Shown piece after piece: positions 1 to 8,178 of a DNA stretch of 64,000 bases (its first letter is position 1; every line of letters starts with the position of its first letter). The stretch spans positions 1-64,000 of the forward strand of contig JAIKXS010000010.1 in the NCBI GenBank assembly GCA_024683955.1. Reading direction: 5' to 3'. Source of the stretch: Desulfovibrio sp. (GTDB lineage Bacteria > Desulfobacterota > Desulfovibrionia > Desulfovibrionales > Desulfovibrionaceae). The notes under the pieces are model-generated. The model worked only from the letters and a program-made list of their open reading frames with translations, had not been told where the DNA came from and ran no database searches. A program made the translations under genes and the position numbers.

Positions 1-45
1 GCATGTCGATACAATTGATAGATCTGTATGAAAAGCAGGCGCTCT

Positions 46-804
46 CTATCTGACTTTCACCCTGCCGGCTGCGCGTAACCGAGCAAACTCCTCCCTCACG
101 GTTTGCAGATGCCGCAAAAATTTCTCGTTGGCGTGAAGATCCGCAAATCCAGCGGAACCGGCCAGCCTGCCCGCGTCCACATCACTTTGCCAATGATAGC
201 CGCAAATGACCCGGCTCTGTCCGTATTCAAATCCGCGACGCAGAAGAAACTCCCTGCGCCCCGGATTGATTTCACTCAATAAAAGTGCCATTCCCCAGGC
301 ACGTGCGCTGTGCCCTGATGGATAGGAACCGTTTTTCCGCAGATGTTCCTCGGCATCCGGAAAGCAGGTTTGGGTATTATAGAGCACAAAGGGGCGGATT
401 CGTTTGTACTTCTTCTTCGCTCTCCTTACGGACATGCTGTCGAACTCGTGAAGCACCCGCTGCATGAGCGAAAAGAGCTCGGGCGTATTTTCCATGGTGA
501 TTTCCGCTCCAAAGGCTTCGGAAAAATATTCGGGAAGACGATTGAGATCGACATCTCTTGCCGCCTCTGCTCCGCGCTTAGTGCCTCGTACCGAAAGTCC
601 GTACTCATACATGGCCCTGTCGTGTTCAAAGGCCAGGCTGCCGAAGGCCGGGGGAGGAGGAAGAAATCCTGTCTCCGCACCCTCGGCACCCGGAAAAGTC
701 ATTCCCTCCTGCAGAAGAGCCTCACTGCCCCCGGGCTCCTCGCGCGCACTCCCCGTGCCGGAAAGGACAAGCATCCAAAGCATGACCCCCACAAATAAAC
801 GCAT
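46..804 (-). CDS. Class A acid phosphatase (PAP2 superfamily), exported
   Basis: This periplasmic non-specific phosphomonoesterase probably releases phosphate from organic phosphates. The three-part PAP2 active site is visible: KYKRIRPF, then GSYPSGHSARAWG (the class A signature, usually GSYPSGHT), then SRVICGYHWQSDVDAG with the second catalytic His and Asp. The mature length suits the class. I start it at the internal ATG at 804 rather than the 346-residue ORF start. That gives a clean signal peptide beginning MRLFVGVML and ending near GSA, and a G-rich Shine-Dalgarno (GGGGGG) lies 5 bases upstream. The 94 extra residues of the ORF look non-coding. It ends the first run of minus-strand exported-protein genes. 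A link to the nucleotidase pair at 16.8-19.5 kb in phosphate scavenging is inference. Confidence 0.88.
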   Translation of the reverse strand: MRLFVGVMLWMLVLSGTGSAREEPGGSEALLQEGMTFPGAEGAETGFLPPPPAFGSLAFEHDRAMYEYGLSVRGTKRGAEAARDVDLNRLPEYFSEAFGAEITMENTPELFSLMQRVLHEFDSMSVRRAKKKYKRIRPFVLYNTQTCFPDAEEHLRKNGSYPSGHSARAWGMALLLSEINPGRREFLLRRGFEYGQSRVICGYHWQSDVDAGRLAGSAGFADLHANEKFLRHLQTVREEFARLRAAGRVKVR

Positions 805-978
805 ACTCACCCCCCCGGACCACGGCAAGGCTCTGACCTCCGTGCGCCAATAACATCTTCCTCCGAACATCCTCATCACCGCAACGGAAAGGAAATTCCC
901 GTCGACGGGACGCTGATTAACCGTATCACGGGAACCGTTCCGCCTCCAAGGAGAGAGAGCCCCGAAAACCTTGGCTGC

Positions 979-1015
979 AAAAAAAGCCCTTCTCCCGAGC
1001 TTTGGGAGAAAGGGC
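979..1015 (-). terminator. Rho-independent terminator after the 1130-1615 gene
   Basis: A GC-rich stem (GCCCTTTCTCCC pairing with GGGAGAAGGGC, one bulge) is followed on the minus strand by seven T. It lies about 115 bases past the stop of the gene at 1130-1615 and separates it from the acid phosphatase gene. The remaining 805-1129 interval shows only the phosphatase leader. Confidence 0.75.
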
Positions 1016-1129
1016 CAGTGTTGTTTCCCGTTTTTCCGGGGACTATCTGCCGTGCTCCGTTCCGGAAAGCGAATGCATTCCGTCATACTACACCGGCAAC
1101 GAGCGTTCGGAGAAAGGTTTTGCTCATCT

Positions 1130-1615
1130 TCAGAACGGCTTAAATGTCGAAACGGCCATGTTCACAAGACCGTTATACAGGTTCTTCATGGATTTGGGAT
1201 ATTCAAAATGCAGAGTGGGCCAATGGTCCTCGTGATAAAACTGCTTGGTATAGATAATCTTGCCATTTTCCTCATAGGATACGGCATACCATCCCTGTTC
1301 CTTGTTGACCCGTCTGTATGCGGCCTTCGGCATGCTGTCAGCCTTGGCAAAAAAATCTTCACGGCTCACGTCTCCAACTCTCGGTTCAAGGGCTGCGTAG
1401 GCCTGCATGGTGAGGCCCTTGCCGTCGGTGACCGTGATGCCGTCCCCATTGTCAGCCTCAAACACGGTATAGGTTCCTGGCGTCCAGGAAAGAGAAAAAC
1501 CGAAACGGGCATTATGATAGGCGGGAGATCCGGGGTCTACCGTGATTTCTCCTGCGTAGACAAGCGATGTGGCAAAAACGAACATAAGTGTCAGAAGCAC
1601 CCAATATCTGGCCAT
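1130..1615 (-). CDS. Exported small protein, paralogue of the 13332-13856 gene
   Basis: The 161-residue protein begins with a clear signal peptide (MARYWVLLTLMFVFATSLVYA, cut after AYA-like VYA). The start is supported by AGGAG five bases upstream. I do not recognise a named family. The body has the pattern Y-x-N-x-x-x-GFS-x-x-x-x-PG near residue 35 and a final block with WYAVS, a KQFYH-like strand and STFKPF. The protein at 13332-13856 has the same pattern in the same order (Y-x-N, GFSFALPAG, DWFAIT, ESFKPG), so the two are distant paralogues. The layout recalls the PsbP/DcrB-like fold of small exported or lipid-anchored proteins, but that is a guess from pattern alone. No catalytic residues are visible. 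Confidence 0.75.
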   Translation of the reverse strand: MARYWVLLTLMFVFATSLVYAGEITVDPGSPAYHNARFGFSLSWTPGTYTVFEADNGDGITVTDGKGLTMQAYAALEPRVGDVSREDFFAKADSMPKAAYRRVNKEQGWYAVSYEENGKIIYTKQFYHEDHWPTLHFEYPKSMKNLYNGLVNMAVSTFKPF

Positions 1616-1689
1616 ACTGTCTCCTCATACGCTCCCTGCTCGGAACAGCCCCGAAACATTTCGGTTTTTACAAAAAAAGCGGCAGGCAG

Positions 1690-2436
1690 TCACTCCTGCT
1701 GGCTCCCGTTCTCCGTATATTGGCGCTTCCAGGTTCCGGCCTTCTCACCGGGGCTTAGCACGAGACGGAAGGTTCCGGGCTTTCTCATCTCCTCGGGATC
1801 GCCAATCACTTCAATAACATCTCCCGTAAGGAGAAAGCCCTCGCCCTTTTTTGAAATATCCTGCAGAACGGCTTCGGTTCCCGCATCGCCGAGACCATCG
1901 ATGCTCACAAAATACCCCTTATCGGTGAGAAGGGTCTCGCCAAAAAAATCATCGCCCTTGGGGGCTGCGTGTTTCTTTACACTGTGCCCCGTAAAGTGCA
2001 GGGCAGCCCCTTCAACAGCCTCCCTGGTGAGGAAGCATGTAAAGGATTCGGCGCGATTTTTGAAGGCCTCCGGATTCTCACTGCGCAGGAGGACCTGATT
2101 AGCTGAAACGGTCTGCCCGTTGACGGTAAAGAGCGGGCTCGATGCCGGTAAAGGCTTTTGTCCTTCTTCCTTGCGCTTTTCCTGCTCATACACAAAGATA
2201 TTTTTCGCGTTGTAGGCACCGAAAAGTGCCGCCTTGATGATATTCCCAGGCGCTTTCACATAGTCGGATTCGCCGCTCAAACCGAGATACGACGCTATGG
2301 TTGCTGTTTCCGAAAGCACCCGCTTCGCGTCTTGCTTTGAGAGGTCGGAAGCCTTGCAAAGGTCCGGGGAAAAAATAAGTGAAGCCCCTAAAATCACGGA
2401 AAAAGAGAGATACCGTATGATGCTGCCTATGCTCAT
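1690..2436 (-). CDS. Exported protein of unknown function, distant paralogue of 3662-4303
   Basis: The 248-residue protein has an N-terminal signal peptide ending near CKA-SDLS. The start at 2436 has AAGGAA about 6 bases upstream. No family is recognised. Features in order are an Asp/Lys-rich helical stretch after cleavage (SKQDAKRVLSETATIASYLGL), a hydrophobic FGAYNAKNIF segment, then a C-terminal beta-rich part with GEGFLLTGDVIEVIGDPEE and GTFRLVLSPG. The protein at 3662-4303 shows a similar plan: a post-signal S-Q-x-E-M-K-R helix, FGIMHNYVNNF, then NVVHMKGDIFNAEDKDD and STFEATARPV. Identity is low, so the relation is probable, not proven. It lies in a minus-strand series of exported genes. 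Confidence 0.65.
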   Translation of the reverse strand: MSIGSIIRYLSFSVILGASLIFSPDLCKASDLSKQDAKRVLSETATIASYLGLSGESDYVKAPGNIIKAALFGAYNAKNIFVYEQEKRKEEGQKPLPASSPLFTVNGQTVSANQVLLRSENPEAFKNRAESFTCFLTREAVEGAALHFTGHSVKKHAAPKGDDFFGETLLTDKGYFVSIDGLGDAGTEAVLQDISKKGEGFLLTGDVIEVIGDPEEMRKPGTFRLVLSPGEKAGTWKRQYTENGSQQE

Positions 2437-2451
2437 GGAGCGTTCCTTCTT

Positions 2452-2486
2452 GTGACGGATACAGGAAGCACGCCTGTATCCGTCAC
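2452..2486 (-). other. Perfect 14-bp inverted repeat between two exported-protein genes
   Basis: GTGACGGATACAGG is separated by 7 bases from its exact reverse complement. It lies between the stop of the 2559-3230 gene and the Shine-Dalgarno of the 1690-2436 gene. No T-run follows on either strand, so it is not a standard terminator. It could be a rho-assisted terminator, an RNA-processing or stability hairpin, or an attenuator for the downstream gene. Confidence 0.6.
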
Positions 2487-2558
2487 CGGTTGAGTCAGTC
2501 TGACACCGTTGCTCACACTACACGGAAAAAGTCCCGAGTAAAAGGCCTCCGCCCGGCT

Positions 2559-3230
2559 CTATTTCTTTTCACGGACGAAATCGCCGTCAAATGTGACACC
2601 TGCACCAAGGGCACCGCTTTTCTTGAAGGCCTCTGGTTCAGCGATGGTTGCCGTATCGCCCTTGAAGGTGATGTTGACAGGATTCTGATCATCATTCTTG
2701 TCAACGGCGCTCATGACATTCCCCTTAAGTTTTCCAAAGCCCGCAAGCTCACCACTGTTATTAGGGGCATTCTTCTGAATGGCATAGATTTCCACGGCAT
2801 AGAGATCCGGCTCATCTCCCTTCTCAACAAGAAGCCAGCCGTCAAAGGCCTTGCTCTGCATGCGGTAGAAGCCCTGTGCACCTTCCGGATGACGTCGGAG
2901 CCAATCACGTTTAATCTCCTGCTTTGCCCGTTCAAGAGCTATGGTGTAGGCGCTTTCCCACGCTTCGGATTCCTTGGTGTCCGATGCCATGTCCTCCTTT
3001 ACCTGCTCCGTCATTGCAGCTTCAAGGGACTTCTTGAGATCGGCAAAATCTTTCGCCTCAAGACGTTCTTCGGCCTCTTTGAGCGTAGCGGTGTATGATT
3101 CAAATGCGTTCTTATATTCCTCGTCGGCCATGAGCGCGTCATGGTTGGCGGGGGCGGCGTAGACTGCGCTGGACGCAAACAACACAAAACTGGTCAGAAA
3201 AAACGTTTTTTTGAAAAAGGAGAAAATCAT
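2559..3230 (-). CDS. Exported alpha-helical protein of unknown function
   Basis: The start is placed at the ATG at 3230 because GGAGG lies 6 bases upstream and the protein then opens with a good signal peptide (MIFSFFKKTFFLTSFVLF, cleaved near VYA-AP). The ORF track begins 8 residues earlier. After cleavage comes about 90 residues rich in Ala, Glu and Lys, likely helical or coiled (EEYKNAFESYTATLKEAEER). A C-terminal half follows with short strands (AFDGWLLVEKG, YAVEIYAI, GVTFDGDFV). No family is recognised and no catalytic motif is seen. Codon choice matches its neighbours. It belongs to the exported-protein run. Confidence 0.65.
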   Translation of the reverse strand: MIFSFFKKTFFLTSFVLFASSAVYAAPANHDALMADEEYKNAFESYTATLKEAEERLEAKDFADLKKSLEAAMTEQVKEDMASDTKESEAWESAYTIALERAKQEIKRDWLRRHPEGAQGFYRMQSKAFDGWLLVEKGDEPDLYAVEIYAIQKNAPNNSGELAGFGKLKGNVMSAVDKNDDQNPVNITFKGDTATIAEPEAFKKSGALGAGVTFDGDFVREKK

Positions 3231-3348
3231 CCCGTGCCTCCTTATTATCTCCACGACGGCAAAGCACCCCGGGCCATACCGTCAGACTGAAATGCTTTGA
3301 CAACATACGAAACAAAGCATTGGCCGTATTTCCGATCGACGACAATAC

Positions 3349-3624
3349 TCACCTGATTATACGAAGATTGCAAACGCTCATTTCGTTTTGCACCGTGGTC
3401 GTCCAGTGTCCCGTCCATTCGGCATTCTGTCCGGGATGGGACAAAAGCCAGTCCTTCAGGACCTCGGGACAACGTATCTTCGCGTGCTCATTATCCCAGA
3501 TGGGCCCCGCTTCCACATCAAAGCTTTTCTGATGGGTTGTTCCAGAGTCAGCCTGCGCGTGCACGAGTCCCGGAAGAAAAAAGGAGAGCAGCAGAACACT
3601 TCCAAGTGCCAATCGCAACATCAT
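3349..3624 (-). CDS. MVL-type mannan-binding lectin, exported, single domain
   Basis: The 91-residue protein has a signal peptide (MMLRLALGSVLLLSFFLPG, cleaved near VHA-QA) followed by one lectin repeat. The motif set GPIWDNEHAK, then AEWTGHWTTTVQNEMSVC, matches the Microcystis viridis lectin family, whose repeats read roughly GPLWSN-x-EAQ and FTGQWTT-x-V-E-x-x-MSV. MVL has two such repeats; this protein has one and adds two Cys (IRCPEV and SVCNL) that could form a disulfide after export. The family binds high-mannose oligomannosides. A purine-rich GGAAGAAG precedes the start. Its role here is inferred: binding host or microbial mannose glycans at the cell surface, or blocking them. Confidence 0.8.
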   Translation of the reverse strand: MMLRLALGSVLLLSFFLPGLVHAQADSGTTHQKSFDVEAGPIWDNEHAKIRCPEVLKDWLLSHPGQNAEWTGHWTTTVQNEMSVCNLRIIR

Positions 3625-3661
3625 AACGACTTCTTCCTTTTTTGACCCATTGCAGAAGCTC

Positions 3662-4303
3662 TTAGCGCTGCGTGGATTTAAAGGAAAGGATCACCCAGCT
3701 GTTCTTTCCATCCCTCTTGACAGGTCTGGCAGTCGCCTCAAAGGTTGAAGGACGGTCATCCTTGTCTTCGGCATTGAAAATATCGCCCTTCATATGCACG
3801 ACATTGTCCGTAAGCGTCGCTTCCTTCACAAGGGCGTGATACACCGCCTCACCATCCGCCCCTTCAAAGTGATACTGCTTGCCGTCAAAATGGTAGACCG
3901 GATCCGAGTTCTCAACACTGGCATGTTTCAGGTTAATTCCAAAATATTTTTTGACACTCTCGGCCACGTAGGTTGCGTCGATCACGAGCGAGCCGTACTT
4001 GCACCCGGCCGTCGAACATTTTTTGATTCGTTTTTTAAAGTTGTTCACATAGTTATGCATAATGCCGAAACGGATAAGATCCGGATCTGACGGATCAGCA
4101 CCGAAATGGAGAAGATTCTCGTCTCCATCCTTCTGGACGTCAAAGTTCATGAAGCCAAGTTCCGTGAAGTTGCTCAGAAACGTGCTCATGCGTTTCATCT
4201 CAGGCTGTGAGACGTCGGCGGCACGGGCCTCTGTCAGCCCCTCTGAGGTAACAAATCCAAGTGTCAGCAAAAAAAGCAGTGTTTTCAACAAAAGATGTCT
4301 CAT
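3662..4303 (-). CDS. Exported protein of unknown function, distant paralogue of 1690-2436
   Basis: The 213-residue protein has a signal peptide (MRHLLLKTLLFLLTLGFVTS, cleaved near ARA-AD). GGAGG about 7 bases before the ATG supports the start. Two Cys (KKCSTAGCKYG) near the middle could pair in the periplasm. The C-terminal half looks beta-rich (YHFDGKQYHFEGADGEAVYH, VHMKGDIFNAEDKDD, SWVILSFKS). Its arrangement parallels the 1690-2436 product, as described there. I recognise no family. It lies immediately upstream of the lectin gene in transcription order, with 37 bases between them, so the two may be cotranscribed. Confidence 0.7.
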   Translation of the reverse strand: MRHLLLKTLLFLLTLGFVTSEGLTEARAADVSQPEMKRMSTFLSNFTELGFMNFDVQKDGDENLLHFGADPSDPDLIRFGIMHNYVNNFKKRIKKCSTAGCKYGSLVIDATYVAESVKKYFGINLKHASVENSDPVYHFDGKQYHFEGADGEAVYHALVKEATLTDNVVHMKGDIFNAEDKDDRPSTFEATARPVKRDGKNSWVILSFKSTQR

Positions 4304-4452
4304 GTGGTTTTCCTCCAGATAGTGTGAAAAAACTATGCGTTCGTAATGCCCAAAGGTGCCGTTCTTTCCGGAGAACGAAAAGCTTCATGACATGAACAGG
4401 GAGAGGACAGTCTTTACACCGGATCCCCCTGTCAGCCCTGGCATGAAGAAGG

Positions 4453-5211
4453 TTACTTCTTACCTTTCAACATTTCTGACCGGGACAGACGTACCTGGGT
4501 ATCGCTGACCTTTTCGTCATCGGCCCAGTCCTTTGCACCCTTCACAACGCTCTCCATAACTTCAAGAGATCCGTCCTTCGTCTCGATGCCGGTAATGCAG
4601 TAGTTTCGGGTCTCTGTGGCGGCACGGAGTACGTTTGTTTTGCCCGTTATGACATCATGAAGAGCTATGGAACTCCACCAGAGATCAAACTTTCCGCTGA
4701 CTCTCATCCCCTTTTTCATATCGACGGAAGTAACGGCAAACGTCCTGGCATCGATCCAGAAGGAAGGTCCCTGCACAGGAATCTCTGTCTTTTTTACAAA
4801 GTCCTTGTTCTTCCCGACCGCATAAACGTTGAGATGCTGGACATATTCCATCCCCCAGGAAAGCAAGAAATACTCTCCGGACGGGGAAAAGGTCAGTCTG
4901 CAGGATTCCACTTCTTCCGTTACGGGCAAAAAGCCCGCAGGAGCAGCGTCCTTTCCCCTGAAAAAGTAGATTCCCTCCTCTTTTTCACCCAACCCGTCGA
5001 ACTGGTTCTGACCCACAAGGATCCAGGACCAGAGTCCGGCTTCCGTCCCGACCTTCTGCACCGGGCAGTCCTTCAGAGCCGTTTCCCTGCCATCCTCAAT
5101 ACGAAAGGCGTTCCCATCCTTAATGAGAATGGTGCCCGGAGCGGCGCAGGCCGGTTCTACAAAAAGCATCCCGACAAGCAGCAGGATGCCAAGCAGGCGT
5201 ACAATCTCCAT
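4453..5211 (-). CDS. Exported protein with beta-propeller-like strands, unknown function
   Basis: The ATG at 5211 is chosen because GAGGGG lies 7 bases upstream and the protein then opens with a signal peptide (MEIVRLLGILLLVGMLFV, cleaved near CAA). The ORF track adds 58 unlikely residues. The 252-residue product has repeated strand-loop units such as LTFSPSGEYFLLSWG, LNVYAVGKN and SIALHDVITGK. The first resembles the F-SPDG blades seen in TolB/WD40-like propellers. With only about four such units, a full propeller is not certain. A promoter was looked for upstream and none was convincing. Confidence 0.65.
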   Translation of the reverse strand: MEIVRLLGILLLVGMLFVEPACAAPGTILIKDGNAFRIEDGRETALKDCPVQKVGTEAGLWSWILVGQNQFDGLGEKEEGIYFFRGKDAAPAGFLPVTEEVESCRLTFSPSGEYFLLSWGMEYVQHLNVYAVGKNKDFVKKTEIPVQGPSFWIDARTFAVTSVDMKKGMRVSGKFDLWWSSIALHDVITGKTNVLRAATETRNYCITGIETKDGSLEVMESVVKGAKDWADDEKVSDTQVRLSRSEMLKGKK

Positions 5212-5397
5212 AGGTGATCCCCTCTGTTTGAAAAGCGTTCTGTCAGACAACTCTTTTGTCTTGGTGATTTCATGACACAAACGTTCCGTACGCTTTCCCT
5301 TTCCACAACGAAAGATATACCACAAAAGGTAGTTTTTGAAAAAACAGGGTTTCCCCGTGCCGGACAGCAGGAAACAGGAGAACAAACGACGGGCACG

Positions 5398-5634
5398 TCA
5401 CATAAAAAGCAATATTAAAAACAGAGCGGCAGAAAAAGCAGCCGCGAGTCCGTGGATCCAGGAGAGAATGCGCCACCCGCGCGTACGGAAAAACCATGCA
5501 ACAAAACCAAAGAGGAGGAAGGCGCAGATAGCCGCGCAGAAAAGGTGAGGTTCCTGCCTTGTGAGAAAGAGGAGGGCCAGCACATAGGCATACCCACCTA
5601 TCCCGAGAAGTGAACAAAAAGCAAGAAAGATCAT
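5398..5634 (-). CDS. Small three-helix membrane protein
   Basis: The 78-residue product from the ATG at 5634 has three hydrophobic spans (MIFLAFCSLLGIGGYAYVLA, FCAAICAFLLFGFVAWFF, and a final GLAAAFSAALFLILLFM) joined by short charged loops. CGGAG lies about 6 bases upstream of the start. The ORF track extends 31 residues further, but that part has no hydrophobic or coding character. The family is not recognised. The case rests on the regular hydrophobic pattern; a chance ORF is still possible. Downstream bases on the minus strand include an imperfect GTGCC/GGCAC stem and TGTTTTTT, a weak terminator candidate. Confidence 0.45.
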   Translation of the reverse strand: MIFLAFCSLLGIGGYAYVLALLFLTRQEPHLFCAAICAFLLFGFVAWFFRTRGWRILSWIHGLAAAFSAALFLILLFM

Positions 5635-6219
5635 GGGGTCTCCGGGGAAAGAGGGGAGAGGGGAAGAAGGCACGACGTACGGCAGGAAAAAACAGTTGTG
5701 GGACCGGCATCGTGCCTTTCTTATCAAACGCGCCGTAAAATACCGCCCTTCTGGGAGAGGATATAAGGCATGTACGGATCCGCCCTTGACCTCACCTTAG
5801 CTGAATTTCATTTCTTTCCTGTTCCAACATACTCTTTGGCGGATCGGCAAGCCGTGTCAGCCTGGAGCGAGACAGTGAGCCCCGGAGGAAGAGGGCGCTG
5901 GCTCGCTGCCGTAAACGTTCCCGCCGTGGGAATTTGAATGCAAAAATCAGCTGATGTTCCTCCGGGCGGTTTCGTCGATGCGGAAAGCCCGCTTTGAAAT
6001 GCAGGCCAAATCCCGTCTCCGCCAGCCACCCCCCGCGTTGGGTGAAGGAGGATGACAACCGCACCTCCGCTTCTTCGGGAACATATGTTCTGATCATTCC
6101 GCCGGGTCCTCCGGAGAAGACTTCGCCGGCATTGCAATTGCGAAGAAAGAATGGGCATGCAGTCATATTCCGTTGAACGGGGAGAGAAGCCGGAACGGAC
6201 TGAATAAGGACGTTGGCCT
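5635..6219 (-). other. Gap of 585 bp with a possible degraded small gene
   Basis: The minus-strand ORF 5792-6166 contains a stretch with protein-like pattern (SSSFTQRGGWLAETGFGLHF), while a second frame continues plausibly afterwards (ADFCIQIPTAGTFTAASQ). That is what a frameshifted remnant would look like. Neither frame has a good start or a recognised family. GC-rich DNA easily gives such ORFs by chance, so I do not call a gene. Confidence 0.25.
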
Positions 6220-8151
6220 CTACCAGCCGCCCCCGCCGCCGCCACCCGTGCTTCCGCCGTCTGAATCGCTGCCTCCGGAGTCTCCGTCTCCGGAGGCTCT
6301 CTGTGATGCGCCATAGGCAACACCTGCGGCGCTTGCGGCAGCAAGAGCCGAGCTATAACTGGGATCCGTTGCCACGAAAACGTACAGCGGGTTTTCCATA
6401 TAGGGATCCTGCCAGTCCTTGCAGGAACCGGTCTGGGCACAAATCATTTCGAAGCGTTTTTCCCAAGCCTTTGCCTTGCCAATGGCCAGGGCGTAGGGCA
6501 GCATCTCACCGTAGCGCTCGGGAGTATCATCGTGGTCACTGAGACGATCGGAACGTTCCGTTCCGGCCCGGCTTATATAGAGGGCCAGGCCCTCCACAGC
6601 CGCACGTGCCTTAAGACCTTCAGAGGTCGGACGGACGGGAAAACACAGCCAGAAAAAAAGCGGGGCAAAGACTGAAGTCAGCGCCGCTGAAAAAAACAAG
6701 GGGTCATATTCGGTAAGGATGCCCAGTATCAGCACTGAACATGAGCAGGACAGACAAAGGGCGATCCTCCGTACAATCCCTTTTTTCATACATATAAGAA
6801 TCGGGAGCGCCGAAAGAAAACCAAAGAAAACGATACCGATAAAATGATCAAGAAGACCCTGGCCGTCGTAAATGCCAATCCATCCGGAAAAATAGAAGGC
6901 AGCATAAAGAAGAAGGACGTTTACGAGGGCGCCCGAAAGAGGCAGAAGAGCGGATCTCGGGGCCATTGACTTCATCTTCTGACGGTATCCGCTCTCAAGG
7001 TTCCCGAACGCATGGTAGAGACGTTCTCCGTCATCGCTGCGAACAGGTCTCCAATCGTCTGGCATGCCCTGCCGCAGATCGCGGACGATCTCTCCGTGTT
7101 CCGAAAAAAGCCTGTTTGCAATGCCGAGGCACGCTTCATTCTGCCAGTTCTGCCGTACCCGTTTGGGCCATGCGGGGACAAAGGTCCAGTTGTTTTCGCC
7201 CTTTTCCATACGCATAAAGCCTGAGACAGCCGTCCAAAGAAGATCGGCATGAAACGCAAGCTCCGGTTTGCCGCTAATATACGCGGCAAGCCCCGGGGAA
7301 ATCCCTTCGGGAGGCGAATAAAGCGGAACAACAGGAAGCTTTCTGCCACGACGGAAGAGAAACCAGAAAAGAACAAAAAAGAAAAGCGGAATAAGGGCAG
7401 TGCCCTGCATAATCTGCGGGCCATAGGCGCCCATGCGTTCCCGGAGGGACTGTGCGGGGAGCGTGATTCCGCCTCCCTCCCAACGGACGTGAATGACCAG
7501 GGCCTCACCCTTCCCGAGGGGCCGTTCCGTGACAAAAAGATGACCGTCTCCCACGGTTCCTTCATCCGTTTTCTGCGCTCCCTTCGATATGCAGGAGGAA
7601 AAATCGGTGACTCGTGAGCCGTCAGGCAAAATAAGGAGAAGTTCAGCCTGATCAATCGGAAGATTCCACTGTTTGCCCGTTACATTGTAATGAATGGCAT
7701 AGCCGTTCTTTTCCCGGCGCAGATGGCCCGTTGCGCGGTAGGTAATCTCAAAGACGTGTGTGCCCTTTTCGAGCTCCGTTTCGGAATTACCCAGAACAAA
7801 GGTGGTCTGAAGGTCACTGTCTTCTCTCCGTACCTGAACGGGAGTGTTGTCCATCCGCGCCTCAAGAAGCTCGACATGTCCTATTCCAAGGTGCCTCGCA
7901 TGCCAGGTCAGCGTCGGAATGGAACGGAAAATTCCGTGTCTGACAGTATCTTGCTCGGCCGTCACGGAAATTGATTCCTTCACAAGCAGGGACGCATCCG
8001 TCTGCACTCTGACCTCTGCGGAAAAGGAGTCGATACATTCCCGTGCGTGACAGCACTGTGACATGAAGACAAAAATGAAGAGAAGCCCCCCGGCAAAAAC
8101 AGGGAGGCCCAAAAAGGCAAAACCTTTCTCCTTATGCACATTCACGGACAT
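6220..8151 (-). CDS. DUF2207 family membrane protein
   Basis: This 643-residue protein matches the DUF2207 plan. A signal or anchor segment is followed by an extracytoplasmic beta-rich domain (about 45-230) with the family-like opening 'DASLLVKESISVTAEQDTVRHGIFRSIP' trimmed here to DASLLVKESISV and HGIFRSIP. Next comes a transmembrane span near 245-265 (TALIPLFFFVLFWFLF), a cytoplasmic region, a cluster of hydrophobic spans near 415-510, and a C-terminal Ser/Gly tract ending GGGGGGGW. That Gly-rich tail with a terminal Trp is typical of the family. Members often sit beside LemA genes, but none is seen here. The biochemical function is unknown. No Shine-Dalgarno is obvious before the ATG, so the start is less certain than the rest. 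Confidence 0.88.
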   Translation of the reverse strand: MSVNVHKEKGFAFLGLPVFAGGLLFIFVFMSQCCHARECIDSFSAEVRVQTDASLLVKESISVTAEQDTVRHGIFRSIPTLTWHARHLGIGHVELLEARMDNTPVQVRREDSDLQTTFVLGNSETELEKGTHVFEITYRATGHLRREKNGYAIHYNVTGKQWNLPIDQAELLLILPDGSRVTDFSSCISKGAQKTDEGTVGDGHLFVTERPLGKGEALVIHVRWEGGGITLPAQSLRERMGAYGPQIMQGTALIPLFFFVLFWFLFRRGRKLPVVPLYSPPEGISPGLAAYISGKPELAFHADLLWTAVSGFMRMEKGENNWTFVPAWPKRVRQNWQNEACLGIANRLFSEHGEIVRDLRQGMPDDWRPVRSDDGERLYHAFGNLESGYRQKMKSMAPRSALLPLSGALVNVLLLYAAFYFSGWIGIYDGQGLLDHFIGIVFFGFLSALPILICMKKGIVRRIALCLSCSCSVLILGILTEYDPLFFSAALTSVFAPLFFWLCFPVRPTSEGLKARAAVEGLALYISRAGTERSDRLSDHDDTPERYGEMLPYALAIGKAKAWEKRFEMICAQTGSCKDWQDPYMENPLYVFVATDPSYSSALAAASAAGVAYGASQRASGDGDSGGSDSDGGSTGGGGGGGW

Positions 8152-8178
8152 GGCAAGATGAGCCTGGCTTATGTACCA

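Noticed and set aside
805-1086. N-terminal extension of the acid phosphatase
   Set aside because: A good Shine-Dalgarno and signal peptide start at 804; the extension lacks coding pattern.
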